The notes under the pieces are model-generated. The model did not search any database. It had not been told where the DNA came from and was given only the letters and a program-made list of their open reading frames with translations. Both the position numbers and the translations under genes were made by a program. From HdN1 sp964473645 (GTDB lineage: Bacteria; Pseudomonadota; Gammaproteobacteria; Pseudomonadales; Ketobacteraceae), in NCBI GenBank assembly GCA_964473645.1, contig CAYYPW010000027.1:6400-70399 (forward strand): DNA of 64,000 nucleotides, given 5' to 3'. This document shows, piece after piece, positions 62,606 to 64,000 of the stretch. Each line of letters opens with the position of its first letter. Position 1 is the first letter of the stretch.

Positions 62606-63292
62606 ATGTCGAGCCTGACGGCGCCAGACAGTTCTTCCGATAGCAACGGCAAACCGGACAACGGCAAGCCAGCAGCCAACGGCAAGAAAGTGTCGCGCAA
62701 AGAACAGATCCTGCAGGCCCTCGCCAGGATGCTGGAAGCGGAGCCTGGTGGCCGTATTACCACGGCGGCTCTGGCGAAAGAAGTCGGCGTGTCGGAAGCG
62801 GCCCTTTACCGCCACTTTCCCAGCAAGGCACGCATGTTTGAAGGCCTGATCGAGTTCATCGAAGACAGTCTGTTCACGCGCATACATACCATTTTGCGCG
62901 ATGAAGTGTCGGCCTTGTCGCAATGTCAGCAGATCGTGGTGTTGTTGCTGGTATTTTGTGAACGCAACCCCGGCATTACCCGCATTCTCACGGGCGACGC
63001 GATTACGGGCGAAAATGAACGTTTGCGGATTCGAGTGATCCAGTTGTTTGATCGAATTGAAACCCAGCTCAAACAGATTTTGCGTGACGCTGAACTGAAA
63101 GAAAAACTACGCACACGCATGACTGTTGCAGAAACTGCCAATTTGATGCTGGCAACCGCAGAAGGGAAAATCTGTCAGTTTGTGCGCTCTGGTTTCAAAC
63201 GCATGCCCACCGAACACTGGGACACCCACTGGCGATTCATGGCGCAGCAGGTGTTTTTTGGTTTACCCGTGGAGAAACCCACCCACGTTTGA
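62606..63292 (+). CDS. slmA: Nucleoid occlusion factor SlmA
   Basis: A TetR-fold DNA-binding protein of 228 residues that binds chromosomal sites and blocks FtsZ assembly over the nucleoid. A disordered N-terminal ~27 residues lead into RKEQILQALARMLE and the helix-turn-helix ITTAALAKEVGVSEAALYRHFPSKARMFEGL, which is the SlmA form. The position after argB, next to the coaBC cluster, is the usual SlmA place. AGTAAGCGAGGA precedes the ATG. It converges with the DUF4124 gene with an 8-bp gap. Confidence 0.93.
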   Translation: MSSLTAPDSSSDSNGKPDNGKPAANGKKVSRKEQILQALARMLEAEPGGRITTAALAKEVGVSEAALYRHFPSKARMFEGLIEFIEDSLFTRIHTILRDEVSALSQCQQIVVLLLVFCERNPGITRILTGDAITGENERLRIRVIQLFDRIETQLKQILRDAELKEKLRTRMTVAETANLMLATAEGKICQFVRSGFKRMPTEHWDTHWRFMAQQVFFGLPVEKPTHV

Positions 63293-63300
63293 ATACGGCG

Positions 63301-63987
63301 CTATTTTTTCGGTGCGTTAGTCGTGCTTTGCTGTAACGCTTTTACAACCTCGGGATGCGCCAACAAGTATTTCAAGCGTTCGATATCCAACTGCGCGGCA
63401 TCACGAATCACTTGTTTTTCCTGCTCGCGCTTTTTGATGCCTTCGCCTAGCGTATTGATCTGACGCGAAAGACTGTCGATTTTTTCTACTAAATAATCCG
63501 GCACTTTTTGACCGCTGCGTTCACGATTGGCCGCTTGCTCCTGGGTAACATCCAGATCGGCCTGCAAACGTGCGACATTGCCCTTATCCACTGAAATCTG
63601 TAAATCCAACGCTTCGAGCTTGCGATCGCGCGCGCGTATCGCATCTTCTTTTGTCGAGAAGATAGCCAGTAACCGCCGATCTTCTTCGTCACGTTTTTTC
63701 TTGTCTTCCAGCGCTTTCAGACGTTCGGGTTCGCTACGTTTGAGATCTTCGCGCTGCTTGGGTGTCATGGTGGGTGGCACGACTTCCAGCACTGTCCCAC
63801 CGGGACTGAGCACCGTATACCCACGATATATTTGATCGGGTGGAATCTGAAAATCCAATACAACGACGCCCTTATCGTTGGTATAACGATAAAGCTTACG
63901 CCCCGCCATCGGGTCAGCGGACCAGACCGGGATTGAAACCACCAGCGCCAGCACTCCCGCCAGCGTACGAACTGCATTAACAACCAT
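63301..63987 (-). CDS. DUF4124-domain exported protein with coiled coil
   Basis: A periplasmic protein of about 228 residues. A signal peptide (ending PVWSA) is followed by the DUF4124 domain (~25-75, KLYRYTNDKGVVVLDFQIPP ... YTVLSPGG), then a long charged helical stretch (~80-220) with heptad-like Leu and Arg/Glu repeats, probably a coiled coil. DUF4124 proteins have no assigned function. ATG at 63987 has AGG eight bases upstream; a GTG at 63993 is an alternative. Only 13 bases remain before the window edge. Confidence 0.85.
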   Translation of the reverse strand: MVVNAVRTLAGVLALVVSIPVWSADPMAGRKLYRYTNDKGVVVLDFQIPPDQIYRGYTVLSPGGTVLEVVPPTMTPKQREDLKRSEPERLKALEDKKKRDEEDRRLLAIFSTKEDAIRARDRKLEALDLQISVDKGNVARLQADLDVTQEQAANRERSGQKVPDYLVEKIDSLSRQINTLGEGIKKREQEKQVIRDAAQLDIERLKYLLAHPEVVKALQQSTTNAPKK

Positions 63988-64000
63988 TGACACTACCTAA

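Overview
The window looks like chromosome of a gammaproteobacterium close to Pseudomonas and other Pseudomonadales. The evidence is gene order: TetR / aldehyde dehydrogenase / Tat-signal protein / GMC oxidoreductase ... coaD-ferredoxin-ggt ... mutM, then rpmG-rpmB, then radC diverging from coaBC-algC-argB-slmA. From memory these match blocks in Pseudomonas and, for mutM-rpmG-rpmB-radC/coaBC, in E. coli. No tRNA, rRNA, CRISPR array, transposase or phage gene is visible.

Layout. (1) 1-3.3 kb: the polyamine-binding protein PotD with its terminator, and an O-antigen-ligase-like membrane protein with a TPR-like tail. (2) 3.3-11.5 kb, minus strand: a signalling block made of an overlapping CheY / Hpt-REC-REC-GGDEF / Hpt-REC operon, a UPF0149-TPR protein with a histone-H1-like tail, a REC-GGDEF-EAL protein and a receiver-like protein. 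No histidine kinase is present. (3) 11.6-25 kb: two paralogous lipoproteins rich in thrombospondin type 3 (TSP3) calcium-binding repeats, one of 3416 residues and one of 896. (4) 25-30 kb: an omptin-like outer membrane barrel and two 7TMR-DISM diguanylate cyclases in one minus-strand operon. (5) 30-46 kb: a PhaC-type hydrolase, a YheT hydrolase, a DUF5765-like membrane protein, a TetR-controlled fatty alcohol/aldehyde oxidation cluster, an LpxL-type acyltransferase, a Nudix enzyme, an H1-like DNA-binding protein, coaD, ferredoxin, gamma-glutamyltransferase and mutM. (6) 46-48 kb: an EAL-HDOD protein and rpmB-rpmG. (7) 48.6-56.6 kb: an AT-rich minor pilin operon (fimT-pilV-pilW-pilX-pilY1-pilE) sitting between rpmB and radC. 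(8) 56.6-64 kb: radC, coaBC, algC with a long membrane-anchored N-terminal extension, argB, slmA and a DUF4124 protein. A dut gene, usual between coaBC and algC, is absent.

How it may fit together. Six proteins carry GGDEF, EAL or EAL-HDOD domains, and they surround genes for the cell surface: giant calcium-binding lipoproteins, an outer membrane barrel, an O-antigen-ligase-like protein, type IV pilus tip proteins and AlgC. Control of adhesion or envelope polysaccharides by c-di-GMP is a reasonable inference but is not shown by the sequence. The best candidate for an undescribed system is the pair of TSP3 lipoproteins with their shared unnamed N-terminal domain, the duplicated ~490-residue module inside the giant protein, and the adjacent barrel and diguanylate cyclases.
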